Under the pieces are notes generated by a model that was not told the origin of the DNA, searched no databases, and saw only the letters and a list, made by a program, of their open reading frames with translations. DNA of 64,000 nucleotides from CAZOOM01 sp964460795 (GTDB lineage: Bacteria > Omnitrophota > Omnitrophia > Omnitrophales > Aquincolibacteriaceae). Position numbers and translations under genes: made by a program. The stretch is from assembly GCA_964460795.1 (NCBI GenBank), contig CAYWRU010000012.1, positions 7,171 through 71,170 of the forward strand, given 5' to 3'. This document shows, piece after piece, positions 14,301 to 21,049 of the stretch (positions are counted from its first letter, which is position 1; each line of letters begins with the position of its first letter).

Positions 14301-17300
14301 TCCTGGAAATACGGCCAATCAAATTTATCAAGCGGGACAGACCGGAGTCAATTTCAGCTGGCAGAGCACAGGAACAGTTCCGCGCGTGAAATTGGAGTAC
14401 ACGCTGGATAATCAGGCGACTTGGAACCCTGTGACAGCTGCCCAGTCCTCCAGCGTTACCGATAATAATGGAATCATTACAAGTAATCCGGGGTCGATTA
14501 ACTGGATTGTTCCTAACCAAAAATCAGGAAATCTCTTCCAAGCCTATGTTCGCGTCACCTGGTTGGATGCTACTAATATTCCAGATACCGATGCGATCGG
14601 TATTTCTGCAAATCCTTTTAAAGTGGTGACCAAGGTCACGGTGCTTTCGCCGAATGGAGAAAATAATCCGTTCTGGAAAGTGGGCGAAACGGATCACAAT
14701 ATTACTTGGTCCACTTCACCGGCAGATCTGGGGGGTTCCAACATTGTGGATATTATGGTCTCTACCACTGGGGTGAATGGAACTTATGCTTTGATTGCTG
14801 GAGGCGATGACACAGCGAACGACGGTGTCTTTAACTGGAATCCGATTCCCAATCCGCTTTCGAGTAATGTCTTCATTAAAGTGGTGGATAGCGCAGATAC
14901 GGATACCTTTGATACCTCGGATGCTGCGTTCAGCGTGGCCGGAGATTTGCGTTTTGAAGGAAGCAATAACGATGCCCCGCTTGGCGGCGAATCCTGGCCG
15001 GTTTATGCGGCAAGTCCAGCAGCTTTGGCTCAAACTCAGCAGATCAAATGGACTTCATTGGGCGCTTTGATGACAACAGTTGATATTCGAGCGTCGAGTG
15101 ATGGATTTGTAGGTTCTAACGTTCTCTTGGCATCCGGAATCGCCAATGCCGTGGGACAAAATACTTATTTATGGCAAATTTCTGATTCAGTAGCTCCCAC
15201 AACACCTATCGGTTCCAATTGGCAGATCAAGATCGTCAATAGTACCGCCGGAACACCGGCTGAGGAAGTTGTCTCTGATACCTTTATCGTCCGATCTGGC
15301 ATGTACATGGTAACGGGAAATGCGGCTCTGGATGTCTGCGTCATCGGCAGTAATTGCACGATTCAATGGAATAATTCCGGAACTGTGGGGGATGTTATTT
15401 TGGAATATTCTACAGGAGGATCCGGCGGCCCTTGGACAAAAATGCATCTCACGGGAACCCTGGGAAGCAATACGGAAAGTTATTCTTGGAATGTTCCGGG
15501 GAGTTTGATCCCGGGTTCAAGCGTCCGCTATAAGGTCACGGATGCCGTGGTGGGACATCCGGTCGCGAGCGATATTTCGGATGTGAATTCAAAAATCATT
15601 GCGAGTTTTCCTTCGGCTAATATCAAGCTCAATTCAACCGGACAGGTGATTAATGGCCAGACTTTTGCAGTGGATGAGACTGTCGTGGTCGATTATGCCT
15701 ACAACGGTGTGGTAGGGGCAGTCGATGTCCAGCTTAGTTTGGATGAAGACAATAATCCGGCGACTTTCGACAGTCCTGATCTGATCCTGACTTCGGTTCC
15801 CACCAACGGCGATGGAACGGGGCAATTCAGCTATCAATTTACCGACTTACTGGCGGGCGGAAAAGATGTGACGCGCCTTCAATTTAGAATTATGGATACG
15901 GCCGTTCCCGACAATGCGGCCACGAATGTCACCAATGGAGTCAGCGGAGCGTTCAAACTCCGAGGTACTATTTTAGTCACCGGTCCCAATACCGGGACGG
16001 AACGATGGACCATTGGAACGGCCCGGACCATTACCTGGACGCATAATGGTAATTCGATTTCAAATGTGAAAATTGAATATGATGACAACGCGGGATTTTC
16101 TTCTCCGACAACTATTATTGCCAGCACGGCCAGTACTGCAGGGATTGGAGGGAGTTACCCGCTTACGGTCAATTCAACCACTTTCCCGGACATTCAAGCC
16201 CTCTACCATAATGATATTTTTATCCGGGTTTCAGATGCGGATACTGCCATTCACGGCATCTCATCCGATGTCTCTAATAATGGAATGCTTATTATCGGGA
16301 AATTCGATTTCAGCGATCCGTCACACTCTCCGGTGACCGGAGATACATGGGATTTACAAAGCCCTCACTCCTTAAGTTGGAATACTACCGGAAACATTTC
16401 AAATGTTAATCTGTATTACTCTTCCACGGGGAACATTGCCGAAGCAGTTCTTATCAACAGTGAAATTACAAGCGGCGAATGTAATCCGGGACCTGCTTGT
16501 GTTAATACACCGGATGGAATTACAACGGTCTCTTGGACGCCATCTACGATCCATCAACTTTCTACGAGCGGAAAGATTTGGGTCGAAGATGCAGATAGCA
16601 ATACTACGCCGGCTTCTCCTGCTTTTAAAGTGCAGCTTGCTTCTCCGGCTTTTGAGCTTTATGGACTTTTAAATTTTACCGCACCGCTTTTGGATGGGCT
16701 CAAGCTCGAATCGTCCGGGACAAAAACATTTACTTGGGACACAGTGGGAAATACTTTAAACCGGGTGGATATTGAATACAGCCGCGATAATGATGCAAAT
16801 CCAGCGACATTTGATGCGCCGCAGGCGATCCAACTGAACTATGATAATACCGCCGGGAATCGCGGAACCTATACGTGGACCATTCCCAGCACCTTTGCAG
16901 ATGGAACTGTTTATGTCCGGATTCGTCCTACAGGATCAACAAACGGATATGATATTACAGGATCCTTTAAGATTATGCCCGATATCCGCATTCTGGCTCC
17001 TTCCGGCGGAGAAGGCTGGAAAATAGGTATTCCTGAAGACATTACGTGGGATATTAAGGGAGTTGTGAATCAGATGAAGATTCGCTATTCCGTTAATGGA
17101 GGAACCAATTATCCTTCGGGAGCTCCCTATGAGATTGCAACGATCAACCCGAATATAGCTCCTTATGCCAAAACAGGTGCAAGCGCGAAACATAATTGGG
17201 TGGATGCTGCAACGGGAGGTGTTGCCGATACCCGTACAACGCAGGCGATTATCAAGATTGAAAATCTGGATGATTTAAGTGGTGATTCGGATGCTGTCAT

Positions 17301-20300
17301 GACGGTGCCTTTTAGCATTCAAGCCCGCTTTGTTCTGAAAGCGCCCGTGGCGCATGAGGAATTTGAGGTGGGAGGGGCCTTCGACCTGCAGTGGGATTGG
17401 GGAGGTACGATTCCTAAAGTCGTGCTTGAGTATTCTAATTCTTACGACGGATCAGACCCGGCCACTTTTGATGCGGGAGCCAAATGTATTCGGAATCCTT
17501 CGGCCAGCGATTGCACGGTCGATCCCGCACTTCCGGGACTTCCTGTCTTGGTAAATAACGGTGCTGGAGCGAGCGGGACGAATTACGCGCCTCCGGCTAT
17601 TACTGTTCCGGATGACATTTCCCGTCCGGGAGATTTGCGCGGGCAGTATCCTTATTACGTCCGAATTTCAGATCCAACCGATCCAAACGTTTTTGCTATC
17701 TTCCCGCAAGGAGCCGGCAATGGTTTCAAAATTAAATCCAAATTTACAGTGACATCTCCCAATGGAAGTGAGGCGCTTTTTGTTGGAAATTTAAATTACG
17801 ATGTTTCCTGGAGTACGGTCGGTACCGTTTCGAATGTCGTCCTTGAATATACAAAAGATAATTGGGTGACGCCGCTTTGTTTGACCGGAGGAACCTATCC
17901 GAATTGTAATTCGATCGCCAATACGAGTCCTCGGTCTTGGCAAATTGCCGATGATGATCACCTGGTTCCTTGGGCTTGCAACAGCATCCCGGATCCAAAT
18001 CCCAATGATTCGGTTCACCCCTGTAAAGTTGAGACAGTTCGTGTCCGGGTTCGCGATGCTGCGGATACGGCTGTTTTAGATGCTTCCAATGCAAACTTTA
18101 CCGCGCGTTATGTGGCGAAACGCTGGTATCTCAAAGACTCTACCACAGGATCCGAGCTGGATAGTATTACGATGTATGAAAATACTATTCATAAAATTCG
18201 CGCGAATGCCGGACAAAATGTGACCGGTGTGGTATCGCCTTATATCATTTGGTCGCCGGCCCATATACCTTACACAATTGCTTTTGCAAAAACTGGATTT
18301 ACGGATCTCTATGACCCCACCCAAATGACGACATCAACGGATCAATTAACGGGTGCCGGGGATGAAATGGTGGATGAAGAGCAAACGGTCTATTTTGACA
18401 GTATCATCGCTCACAACGATGTGATTCGCACAAGTTATGAATATAGTGCTGCATTGAGCGGCAATCCGGACAAGATTATGTTTACCGTTTGGTATACGCG
18501 TGACGGTTTGAATGTTACAACAACCCTTTCGGCTCAACTCAGACTTTTTGTGGATGGAGTTCAGATTAAGGATTTAACCTCCAACACTCAAGATCCTCCC
18601 AATTCAGGCAGCTACAAATTTGAGTATACCAATACGGGCTTGCAGCCTGGAAAGATTTATGAAACGCGCAACCGTGTGACGCTGACGAGCGGTGCCCAGT
18701 TGGAAGGCTACGATATTGTGGACATCACAGCCCAGGCACAAGCTCAGACGGGATCGGCGACAGCCTCTGAAATTGCGCCCATTGTGGCCACGAACCTCGA
18801 TGCCAAACTTTCCGTTAAATTTAATGATGCCAAAGATAAGGTTGATGATACTAAGCAAACGATCTCCAATAAAATCGGAGATACGGGAACCGGGTCTCTT
18901 TCTTCCAAAATGGATGATCAAACCCAGATCATTCAGGATTCGATCGATGAATTTACTAAAAAATCAGACACGGCCGTGGCCCGTATGCAGGATGAAATTT
19001 CAAAGGCCGGCATTCGTCTTATCATTCCAAACACCACCAAGATGGGATCGACTGAAATTTTGCGTGTGGGTACGATTCATGGCGTGAATCCTCAGCTGAC
19101 TTTGATGTGCCCGGATGCCACTCCAATTATTGCCGGTTTGCCCTTGTCCGAAGAAGCGTCTTCTCCTGGAATTTATGCCGGAGTGGTTTCATTCAGCAAT
19201 CGTCAGTTCCGATGCGCTTCTGGAAAAGCGGTCACCATCTTGGCCGAGGCACTGTTACCGAGCAAAGATCCGAATAATCCGCCTTTCTTGGCCACGGCTA
19301 TTGGGAGTATTTTCCTGACTTCAACAGATCTCGATACGATCCAAGGTCTTGCCGCGGCCGGTCTCAATGCTGAAAAAGCCGCGAAAGATGCGAAAGACGC
19401 GATTGATGCAGTTGCCAAATCTCTGGCGGGAGAGGGGAGCATTACCTCAACCATTGATATGCTGAAAAAGGCTGTGGACCGTATTCCTTCACAAGTGGAT
19501 TCAAAATCCAACGCAGGCATGTCGCAGGTACAGACGGCTTTGGAAGACATTAGCAAGAAATTAGAAGTTATGTTTGGCACGGAAGGCATCAGTCTCAAGG
19601 ATGTTTTAGGCAAGGAAATCGGAGAAGGTATGAAAGGCGTCCGCAACAAAGTGGATCGCACCTTAGCGGCCAGTGAAATTATGAAAGAGGTCATGGAGCG
19701 CAAAGTGGGCAAGAAGGATGAGCCGGTAGTGCAGACTTTCTATGAAATTGGCAGTGTGAAACTACGCGTAGTTGCGGTGAATCCTTCAGAAGAAAAACAT
19801 CAATTTGTTCCTGTAAAAATCTTTCTTCCCAAGGAAGTTATTCCTGATGACATTATTTCAGCCCAGGATTTGCAAGTGGGGTATGATTCCTCCAAGGGAC
19901 TTTATTACGCCTACAATGATAAGGTGGAGTTGAAACCCAAGGAAACCCGGGTATTTGAAGTTCACTTGGAAGATGTGTGGCAGGTTCCGAATGATGAGAT
20001 GAAGGCTATTCGTGAACAAACAGAACTGGCCTTAAAGCATCTTGAGCAAACTGAATATTTTGATCAGGCCAAACAGATGGTGGATACCATTAAGCAACGT
20101 TTGGATGAAATTACCGCCAAGCAATCCGATGAATCGATTTCCCGCGAAGAACATATTGGAATTTACCGCGCTAATTTGAAGGTCATGGACCGAATCCAGG
20201 AAGATATTGATCGGATTGAGAAGATGCTTCAGCACACCGGCGCGCCGCCTTCTATTGAATTCTTGAAAGATACTGTTTTTGAAGAGAAGAATACCATTGA

Positions 20301-20496
20301 TAAGATCACGGCCTGGAAGGTGATTCTCTCCATCGTTGGATTCTTGGGACTTTTGGGAATTGGGTTCTATGTCCGATGGTTTTTAATGGTCAAGGACCGG
20401 AAGGTTACGGTCGCTTCTGAAGATACAGTCAAGGATGCTCCGGCTGCGGAGCAGGGAAAAGATGCGGCGCCGGGTGAAGTTCCGCCGCCAAAATAA
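1..20496 (+). CDS. Giant multi-Ig-like surface protein with C-terminal membrane anchor (5' end outside window)
   Basis: The frame is open from base 1, so the start lies upstream; 6,831 residues are visible. From the first base to about 18100 it is an array of roughly 100-120-residue beta-rich modules. The repeated core reads like I-x-W-x-x-x-G-x-V-x-N-V-x-L-x-Y-S, then Y-x-W-x-V-P, then V-R-V-x-D-x-D, resembling the Kre9/KNH-like Ig-fold repeats of bacterial surface proteins. Many modules carry a Cys pair before the Y-x-W strand, implying an oxidising, extracytoplasmic location. After the array come a beta domain (about 18100-18750), coiled-coil stretches (about 18800-19730), a conserved membrane-proximal domain (about 19750-20250), a transmembrane helix (about 20313-20390) followed by Lys/Arg, and a Pro-rich tail. 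Likely an anchored adhesin or fibre. Ligand unknown. Gene boundaries at the 3' end are secure; function is inferred. Confidence 0.85.
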   Translation, partial: RDIQWGYTGTISKVNLYYCNDGTITCGSPVTIATNVTANNSAGCTAPSPGSYETVGCYRWTDGTTGGVVNLRTKQMRIFITDADALCGPNDGACTARPKKTDGADADHYISPNLQVTAPSAPSLKIDADTNYSVTWNSQGTPLANVDLHYSFGASGYVNDIPATNPTANLTQAAAPGSSNSLDWLTPTTISTAANKYRVRVQDPDTVNYPGAYDVSDNTFDIVARFDPTAPSGGQSWPVLSNQNINWTTAGDVTNVMLEYSNDLINWTTIIQDSPTQGETTTDAAGVVANSPPFIWKVPNVSNVIDDNAMIRIVDADTGHVIRTTPVASNAFNIVANIQVFDPPQASVTWRPGQTRVIRWKSIGENAFMSTVDIQYSTDTDANSATFDDPQDIKIDANHGANTDNGGCSLGGVGAGEIEGCYTWDIPPGLIDATIYVRVRDSDASHPASDTVTGNGVSDVFEIAQDATIDVVQPVSQTYAVDDNVDVIWNVTGDLAQPGSEIYIDYTVNGTDYTLYAQHVDPNADTGGCSSGANSGCIRLKAPDQLTSSFQVRIRDQNDIDISDLGGVNTINGKVVVVTPSPSAASTYYVGDKLTIQWIVFGGSIGSSNDTQIKFDSQYAGSNFTAPGLTTITTSATNDDNGFGCTVPVVTAPQYGGCYEYTLPNQITNAADMAVRVIEGSWSASSVPQTLTGKVTITSPTGASVWKVETANDISNTPIDIKWTYNGTLGNLTLHFDDEGLFVGNERLIASNLVYNTANGTACTPPGGGGCYRLSSGEVPQKNETTGGLTSAKFRLTAATPNPDVVSNVGATPGFEVRGWYEMVAPTISDTWLVQETTRQIQWQTHGNGLGNIDIDYQVDTGSWTSIASDVSDTDIDAVAAHVWSSVINADCAGVPLGCDKVRIRVKQTGLGTIGVVSSDFTVKPQVVVTSPAPANFLIGDKARSIAWTLKGTVDSNINIYYSTNQNWGAACTPGTGAGKCSVCSASSAVGSCDWDPSGNGVPDAPSLTVKFMAEAVTDSTVSGVSSGFSRIHALFSANLPDCAPNCFAEDTTNLTWGETTGTTKVADVKLFYSTNNFASSTLIGSTPNDGIFDGNGDAGPWFLPENIVHDNIKIRVADALDSQLDSSGNSAAFSSKAKLRLISPNGGESWAVGVPKDIKWGFTGSVAKISLFYCLDGTITCGSPATIIADLSASNTSGCSAPTPGSNETVGCYHWVDSTSEGVADERSKTAHVFIRDVSPTCNPNDGSCSARPILDDGPASHHIFMPQLTLISPSDVDLKLDAETNYNVEWDSQGTPLANVNLHYSYGTSGYVNDVPVTNPTANTTQPEPAVSPNNTLVWMAPSVVSTTTDKYKLRIQDPDTANYPLAFDESNNAFDVVARFDPVAPAGGESWKVLSNQNLDWTTYGDVANVQIQYSNDLISWTTIIQDAPTQGETTTDGAGIVSNTPPFIWKVPNAVNMIDNNAKLRLIDADTGHVLRDSPVESSAFNIVANIEVIDPPEAGVIWRDGQTRVVRWKMVGHNAFVNNVDIQYSLDADNDAATFDNPQTIKLDAAHGANADNGGCFLQGVGAEETEGCYAWAIPGALNDATVYVRVRDSDAGNPASEAAAGNGISSVFALAQNASVTLVEPISNTYAVDDDMDVIWDVTGALAQPGAELYISYTTDGTNYTMLAQNVDSDADTNGCSSGANSGCIRVKVPDRISSSFRVKIRDQNDLEIVNQGGVNTINGKVTIVSPSPSVTNTYIVSDKLTIQWIVFGGTIGQANDTKIEFDTQFAGSNFTAPGLTTLTTTAQNNNNGFACSVPVVSAPQYGGCYEYTLPNQITNGADMAVRVTEGTWSAASATQILTGSVTFTSPTGSTVWKVETPNNTSGSPIDIKWTYKGTVGALSLHFDKTGAFGGGERLIVSGLAYNTANGTGCTPPGGGGCYRLSGGEVPQKTETTGGAAAAKFRLTGATPNPDVVSSVAGTAAFEVRGWYEINQPTSLDTWLVGETTRQIQWTTHGNGLGNIDIEYQVDTGSWTPIITDVSDSDIDAVASHTWDSVIDADCTGLALGCNKVKVRVRQTGAGSINAVSEDFIVKPQVLVTDPAPLNFRIGDTTRSIGWTLQGTVDSNINVYYSSDQNWGNACDAQTGTGKCSVCSASSAAGSCAWAPGGSGVPDAPTMTAKFKAEAATDSAVTSVTSAFARLHAAFQANLPACAPNCYSEDVVNLTWNETTGTSKVSNVKLFYSTNNFTSSTLIATTANDHTYNGTGDTGPWIIPENVIHDNLKLRVVDSNDTQLDSAGNSSAFATPAKVRLIAPLGGQTWRVGDSQQIQWGFTGTVSNVTLKYCNNGTISCGSPVDIKTTLAANNSVGCSLPSVNANETAGCYAWTDATTGGVADFRGYQVRIFAKDIDTTCVPNNAQCGTRPVVANGSSSDLKIMPKLVMTSPTTNQELNAESNFSIQWNSQGTPLTTVDLVLSSNNGSSFGTAISMAEANTSVAGSQTLNTIDAPWAVPDLISDTNLGRSYVVRVRDPDTTNFSEAQSSIPIKVVAKFNWNSPDSNTVLLVGENYTLDWNWQGTVSNAVLEYFTAERGTYTQIIQNGSEGGSPSPTATDANDETLNNGSFVWKVPDVVNLLSSTASLRISDGDDGHVLRSTLDSTSNFKVIANLQVLNPVGGESLLAGQFLSFKWKSIGTVAVPATVDIQYDINNANTWSGTVAVDLTNGQNGACSLPSVIPGETAACYKWQIHPSAIGANVRFRVVDSDSGHPASTLISSNGLSNAVSIASNIVIIQPNGGEQLTVGDQYDVKWEIYGSYGNVDLQFSDDDFTNNIWDIGLNKSHSDNGSGCLPTTPGPGGTAGCYRWSPVDNNVSSNFKLRLHDVSPPNGEKISASTWEIVGPLAVTSPNGTAGQAFAVGSLVSVTWINNQGLPIVTPVDLEYTLDNGSNWYQVKNSLDQAAESITNSGAGGSYEWKIPDNISNQVLVRVIEHNNAAKGDQSNDVFDIIGQISMATLQGADDQYAINQVVPIQFNVAGTAQASLFDDVTIRYSADPTFETGVTDITTGFTLDHNGSHTHCTIAGLCTFSWTVGASDTITASSVYYLQVIDADQTKNVATSVHKFQVYGSINLSAEHPCGADNLCFISESPSPTIQFTVAGSANGILFNDVNIQYSNDNFVSDVHTIASNWALNGTNCPSGTCVFTWNITQAANLVSSAPSYFLRVIDPDNTISKDVGSTAFEIAGKLTLTTLNPGSGDAVYAIGDTVPIVFNKYGNANGSVFDNAQIQYSTQSNFSSNVINIDTNFLLNSGNCPSGVCTKNWAITDANLVNANPVYYIRVFDPDNTDSTTGASSNKFELAGKLAMTMLNGGGDQTYLVGNNVSITWSKKGQPNSSVFDNIDIDYSNDGFNTNIIPIDSVALSSVCSGSYPNEACTYSWTVDNNDPVTSSSVYQIRIQDPDNLDSTTMTSNHFKIAGKVTMTSLASADGIYQVGQVAPISWTINGVANGTIFDRVDLHYSNDNFASNSTAIITDLLLTDVCTAGNCTYNWTVPNNAVITGTPGYKLRVKDNDNPANTLSVSTRQFKIGGYVRLTTQTANVMYSVGQVVPITFDYKGNPQGNFFDAVNIQYSNDNFASDLRTIALAQNFITPVPPFSCNATSCTYNWTIPVDVAVTSGYVYRVRVMDPDNSDGSTYSASVSTGKIKFKGGFSISSPGAGDIYTLGQQDVAITWTKSGDLSTPLFNNVEIAFSDDPSPGSFDGNKVVIAASVNLATACTGDTCTYLWDVPQDLATSQKISQNAIYYLRVREPDDASDTYSISTNQFRLRGNLTIQTPGVADTVYKTNEVVTIAWTKAGDPQASNVLFDDVLLSYSTDPAFATKNDIGTFDLTAKCTGDNCSHDWTIPDDTVAKITSGAVYYFRVIEPTDSTAQTKSVSGNKFQIRGDLQLGMLNGGSDETYEIGDTVALTWTKRGQPNTVPNPDLFDDVKLEYSNDNFGSDVRAIATPMLSGVCAGINCSYNWAVGASEVVTSSPVYRLRVQDPDNTVSQSLSVRNFRLAGKLGLQILTSANATYSVGDVVNIVFTKNGVESGTIFNDVKIQYSNDNFASDIRAVLPGGVNDTWTITNASGHCPSGTCTYAWTVPNDAALTSGASYKFRVFDPDNSDLTGYTYSAEKSAFQFKIKGGFSISSPGAGDIYTLGQQDVAITWTKSGDLSTPLFNNVEIAFSDDPSPGSFDGNKVVIAASVNLATACTGDTCTYLWDVPQDLATSQKISQNAIYYLRVREPDDASDTYSISTNQFRLRGNLTIQTPGVADTVYKTNEVVTIAWTKAGDPQASNVLFDDVLLSYSTDPAFATKNDIGTFDLTAKCTGDNCSHDWTIPDDTVAKITSGAVYYFRVIEPTDSTAQTKSVSGNKFQIRGDLQLGMLNGGSDETYEIGDTVALTWTKRGQPNTVPNPDLFDDVKLEYSNDNFGSDVRAIATPMLSGVCAGINCSYNWAVGASEVVTSSPVYRLRVQDPDNTVSQSLSVRNFRLAGKLGLQILTSANATYSVGDVVNIVFTKNGVESGTIFNDVKIQYSNDNFASDIRAVLPGGVNDTWTITNASGHCPSGTCTYAWTVPNDAALTSGASYKFRVFDPDNSDLTGYTYSAEKSAFQFKIKGVISQTVSDHPAAGDKWAVASVQTIGWQTLGLINNVKVAFSTDNFVTRKFLYYNGAQTRIEIDSGNPASFAAAQNIANTANGSRSYSWLIPNNISSSIKMRVYDAADESVFVTSGTFKIQAIISSVTPGNTANQIYQAGQTGVNFSWQSTGTVPRVKLEYTLDNQATWNPVTAAQSSSVTDNNGIITSNPGSINWIVPNQKSGNLFQAYVRVTWLDATNIPDTDAIGISANPFKVVTKVTVLSPNGENNPFWKVGETDHNITWSTSPADLGGSNIVDIMVSTTGVNGTYALIAGGDDTANDGVFNWNPIPNPLSSNVFIKVVDSADTDTFDTSDAAFSVAGDLRFEGSNNDAPLGGESWPVYAASPAALAQTQQIKWTSLGALMTTVDIRASSDGFVGSNVLLASGIANAVGQNTYLWQISDSVAPTTPIGSNWQIKIVNSTAGTPAEEVVSDTFIVRSGMYMVTGNAALDVCVIGSNCTIQWNNSGTVGDVILEYSTGGSGGPWTKMHLTGTLGSNTESYSWNVPGSLIPGSSVRYKVTDAVVGHPVASDISDVNSKIIASFPSANIKLNSTGQVINGQTFAVDETVVVDYAYNGVVGAVDVQLSLDEDNNPATFDSPDLILTSVPTNGDGTGQFSYQFTDLLAGGKDVTRLQFRIMDTAVPDNAATNVTNGVSGAFKLRGTILVTGPNTGTERWTIGTARTITWTHNGNSISNVKIEYDDNAGFSSPTTIIASTASTAGIGGSYPLTVNSTTFPDIQALYHNDIFIRVSDADTAIHGISSDVSNNGMLIIGKFDFSDPSHSPVTGDTWDLQSPHSLSWNTTGNISNVNLYYSSTGNIAEAVLINSEITSGECNPGPACVNTPDGITTVSWTPSTIHQLSTSGKIWVEDADSNTTPASPAFKVQLASPAFELYGLLNFTAPLLDGLKLESSGTKTFTWDTVGNTLNRVDIEYSRDNDANPATFDAPQAIQLNYDNTAGNRGTYTWTIPSTFADGTVYVRIRPTGSTNGYDITGSFKIMPDIRILAPSGGEGWKIGIPEDITWDIKGVVNQMKIRYSVNGGTNYPSGAPYEIATINPNIAPYAKTGASAKHNWVDAATGGVADTRTTQAIIKIENLDDLSGDSDAVMTVPFSIQARFVLKAPVAHEEFEVGGAFDLQWDWGGTIPKVVLEYSNSYDGSDPATFDAGAKCIRNPSASDCTVDPALPGLPVLVNNGAGASGTNYAPPAITVPDDISRPGDLRGQYPYYVRISDPTDPNVFAIFPQGAGNGFKIKSKFTVTSPNGSEALFVGNLNYDVSWSTVGTVSNVVLEYTKDNWVTPLCLTGGTYPNCNSIANTSPRSWQIADDDHLVPWACNSIPDPNPNDSVHPCKVETVRVRVRDAADTAVLDASNANFTARYVAKRWYLKDSTTGSELDSITMYENTIHKIRANAGQNVTGVVSPYIIWSPAHIPYTIAFAKTGFTDLYDPTQMTTSTDQLTGAGDEMVDEEQTVYFDSIIAHNDVIRTSYEYSAALSGNPDKIMFTVWYTRDGLNVTTTLSAQLRLFVDGVQIKDLTSNTQDPPNSGSYKFEYTNTGLQPGKIYETRNRVTLTSGAQLEGYDIVDITAQAQAQTGSATASEIAPIVATNLDAKLSVKFNDAKDKVDDTKQTISNKIGDTGTGSLSSKMDDQTQIIQDSIDEFTKKSDTAVARMQDEISKAGIRLIIPNTTKMGSTEILRVGTIHGVNPQLTLMCPDATPIIAGLPLSEEASSPGIYAGVVSFSNRQFRCASGKAVTILAEALLPSKDPNNPPFLATAIGSIFLTSTDLDTIQGLAAAGLNAEKAAKDAKDAIDAVAKSLAGEGSITSTIDMLKKAVDRIPSQVDSKSNAGMSQVQTALEDISKKLEVMFGTEGISLKDVLGKEIGEGMKGVRNKVDRTLAASEIMKEVMERKVGKKDEPVVQTFYEIGSVKLRVVAVNPSEEKHQFVPVKIFLPKEVIPDDIISAQDLQVGYDSSKGLYYAYNDKVELKPKETRVFEVHLEDVWQVPNDEMKAIREQTELALKHLEQTEYFDQAKQMVDTIKQRLDEITAKQSDESISREEHIGIYRANLKVMDRIQEDIDRIEKMLQHTGAPPSIEFLKDTVFEEKNTIDKITAWKVILSIVGFLGLLGIGFYVRWFLMVKDRKVTVASEDTVKDAPAAEQGKDAAPGEVPPPK
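11062..13913 (+). repeat. Apparently exact tandem duplication, period 1,428 bp, in giant gene 1
   Basis: Bases 11062-12485 recur as 12490-13913, exactly 1,428 bases (476 codons) downstream. Read line by line the two copies look identical over about 1,424 bases; the first differences lie at the edges (12486 G against 13914 A; 11061 C against 12489 T). Each copy encodes four Ig-like modules of the D-P-D-N / C-x4-C subfamily, so the reading frame is kept. The duplicated segment also uses visibly different codons from its surroundings. Recent unequal recombination, gene conversion or an assembly artefact could all give this picture. Confidence 0.9.
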
Positions 20497-20510
20497 CGAT
20501 ATATAGAAGC

Positions 20511-20537
20511 AGGCCTATGCAGTGATAGGCCTTATTT
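20511..20537 (+). terminator. Hairpin terminator after giant gene 1
   Basis: An 8-bp perfect stem (AGGCCTAT / ATAGGCCT, loop GCAGTG) lies 15 bases after the stop of the giant gene and is followed by a short T-rich stretch (TATTT). It would separate giant gene 1 from the ATPase operon. The T-tract is short, so termination may be partial. Confidence 0.55.
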
Positions 20538-20575
20538 AACCTAAGCCTTTAAGGCGAACATTGAAGTGAGCGGGT

Positions 20576-20821
20576 ATGTTTCATGTGCTGATTTTAGATT
20601 CTCGGCCTGAAAGGTCTGAACAGCCGCTTTTTGATGGAAACTCTTCCAGTGTGATCCTCCCTGGAACCGAAGGGGAGTTTGAAATCCTCGATTTTCACAA
20701 ACCCATTCTCAGCACCCTGAAAAAAGGGGTCATTCTCGTCGATAATACTAAAGAAATCCCGGTCTTGGGTGGAATCGCTAAAATGCATTTTCAAAATCTA
20801 GTGGCATTGGTGGACCTATGA
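20576..20821 (+). CDS. atpC: F-type ATPase epsilon subunit, N-terminal domain only
   Basis: An 81-residue protein matching the N-terminal beta-sandwich of F1 epsilon: the stretch with L-P-G-T-E-G-E-F and the following K-P-I-L-S-T-L-K-K-G align with the canonical G-x-E-G-E-x-G-I and P-L-L-x-x-L-x-x-G motifs. The C-terminal helical hairpin that inhibits ATPase activity in many bacteria is absent, so the protein is a bit over half the usual length (~135). Epsilon normally links gamma to the c-ring. It is the first gene of the ATPase operon, and its stop overlaps the next start (ATGA at 20818). Epsilon without a C-terminal domain suggests an enzyme not inhibited by epsilon. Confidence 0.8.
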   Translation: MFHVLILDSRPERSEQPLFDGNSSSVILPGTEGEFEILDFHKPILSTLKKGVILVDNTKEIPVLGGIAKMHFQNLVALVDL

Positions 20822-21030
20822 AAAATTTAATTGTCATCTTAATCATGGCGCTCGGCACGATTGGGCCTTCGATCGTGATTGCGGCCGTGGGTTTTGCCAG
20901 CATTATGGCGCTTGGCCGGAACCCGTCTGCGGCTCCGAAGATTATGCTGGCCATGATTATTGCACTTATTTTCGCAGAGGCGATTGCGGTCATTGCGCTT
21001 CTGGTTGTTTTCCAAGTCTTTACACCCTAA
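20818..21030 (+). CDS. atpE: F-type ATPase c subunit (proteolipid)
   Basis: A 70-residue, two-helix hairpin protein with the polar loop R-N-P (canonical R-Q-P) near residue 36. The ion-binding Glu in helix 2 is present in the context F-A-E-A-I-A. The residues that form the Na+ site with it (Gln in helix 1, Ser/Thr after the Glu) are replaced by Ile, Ala and Ile, so H+ binding is expected if it is active. The glycine-rich G-x-G-x-G-x-G motif of helix 1 is degraded to G-P-S-I-V-I-A-A-V-G. Membrane-embedded, expected to form the rotor ring. It is translationally coupled to atpC by a 4-base overlap. Confidence 0.85.
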   Translation: MKNLIVILIMALGTIGPSIVIAAVGFASIMALGRNPSAAPKIMLAMIIALIFAEAIAVIALLVVFQVFTP

Positions 21031-21049
21031 CTTTAAGGAAGGTGAATGA

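Noticed and set aside
20818..21030. Na+-binding signature in the c subunit
   Set aside because: The helix 1 Gln and the Ser/Thr after the Glu, both needed for Na+ coordination, are Ile and Ala here.
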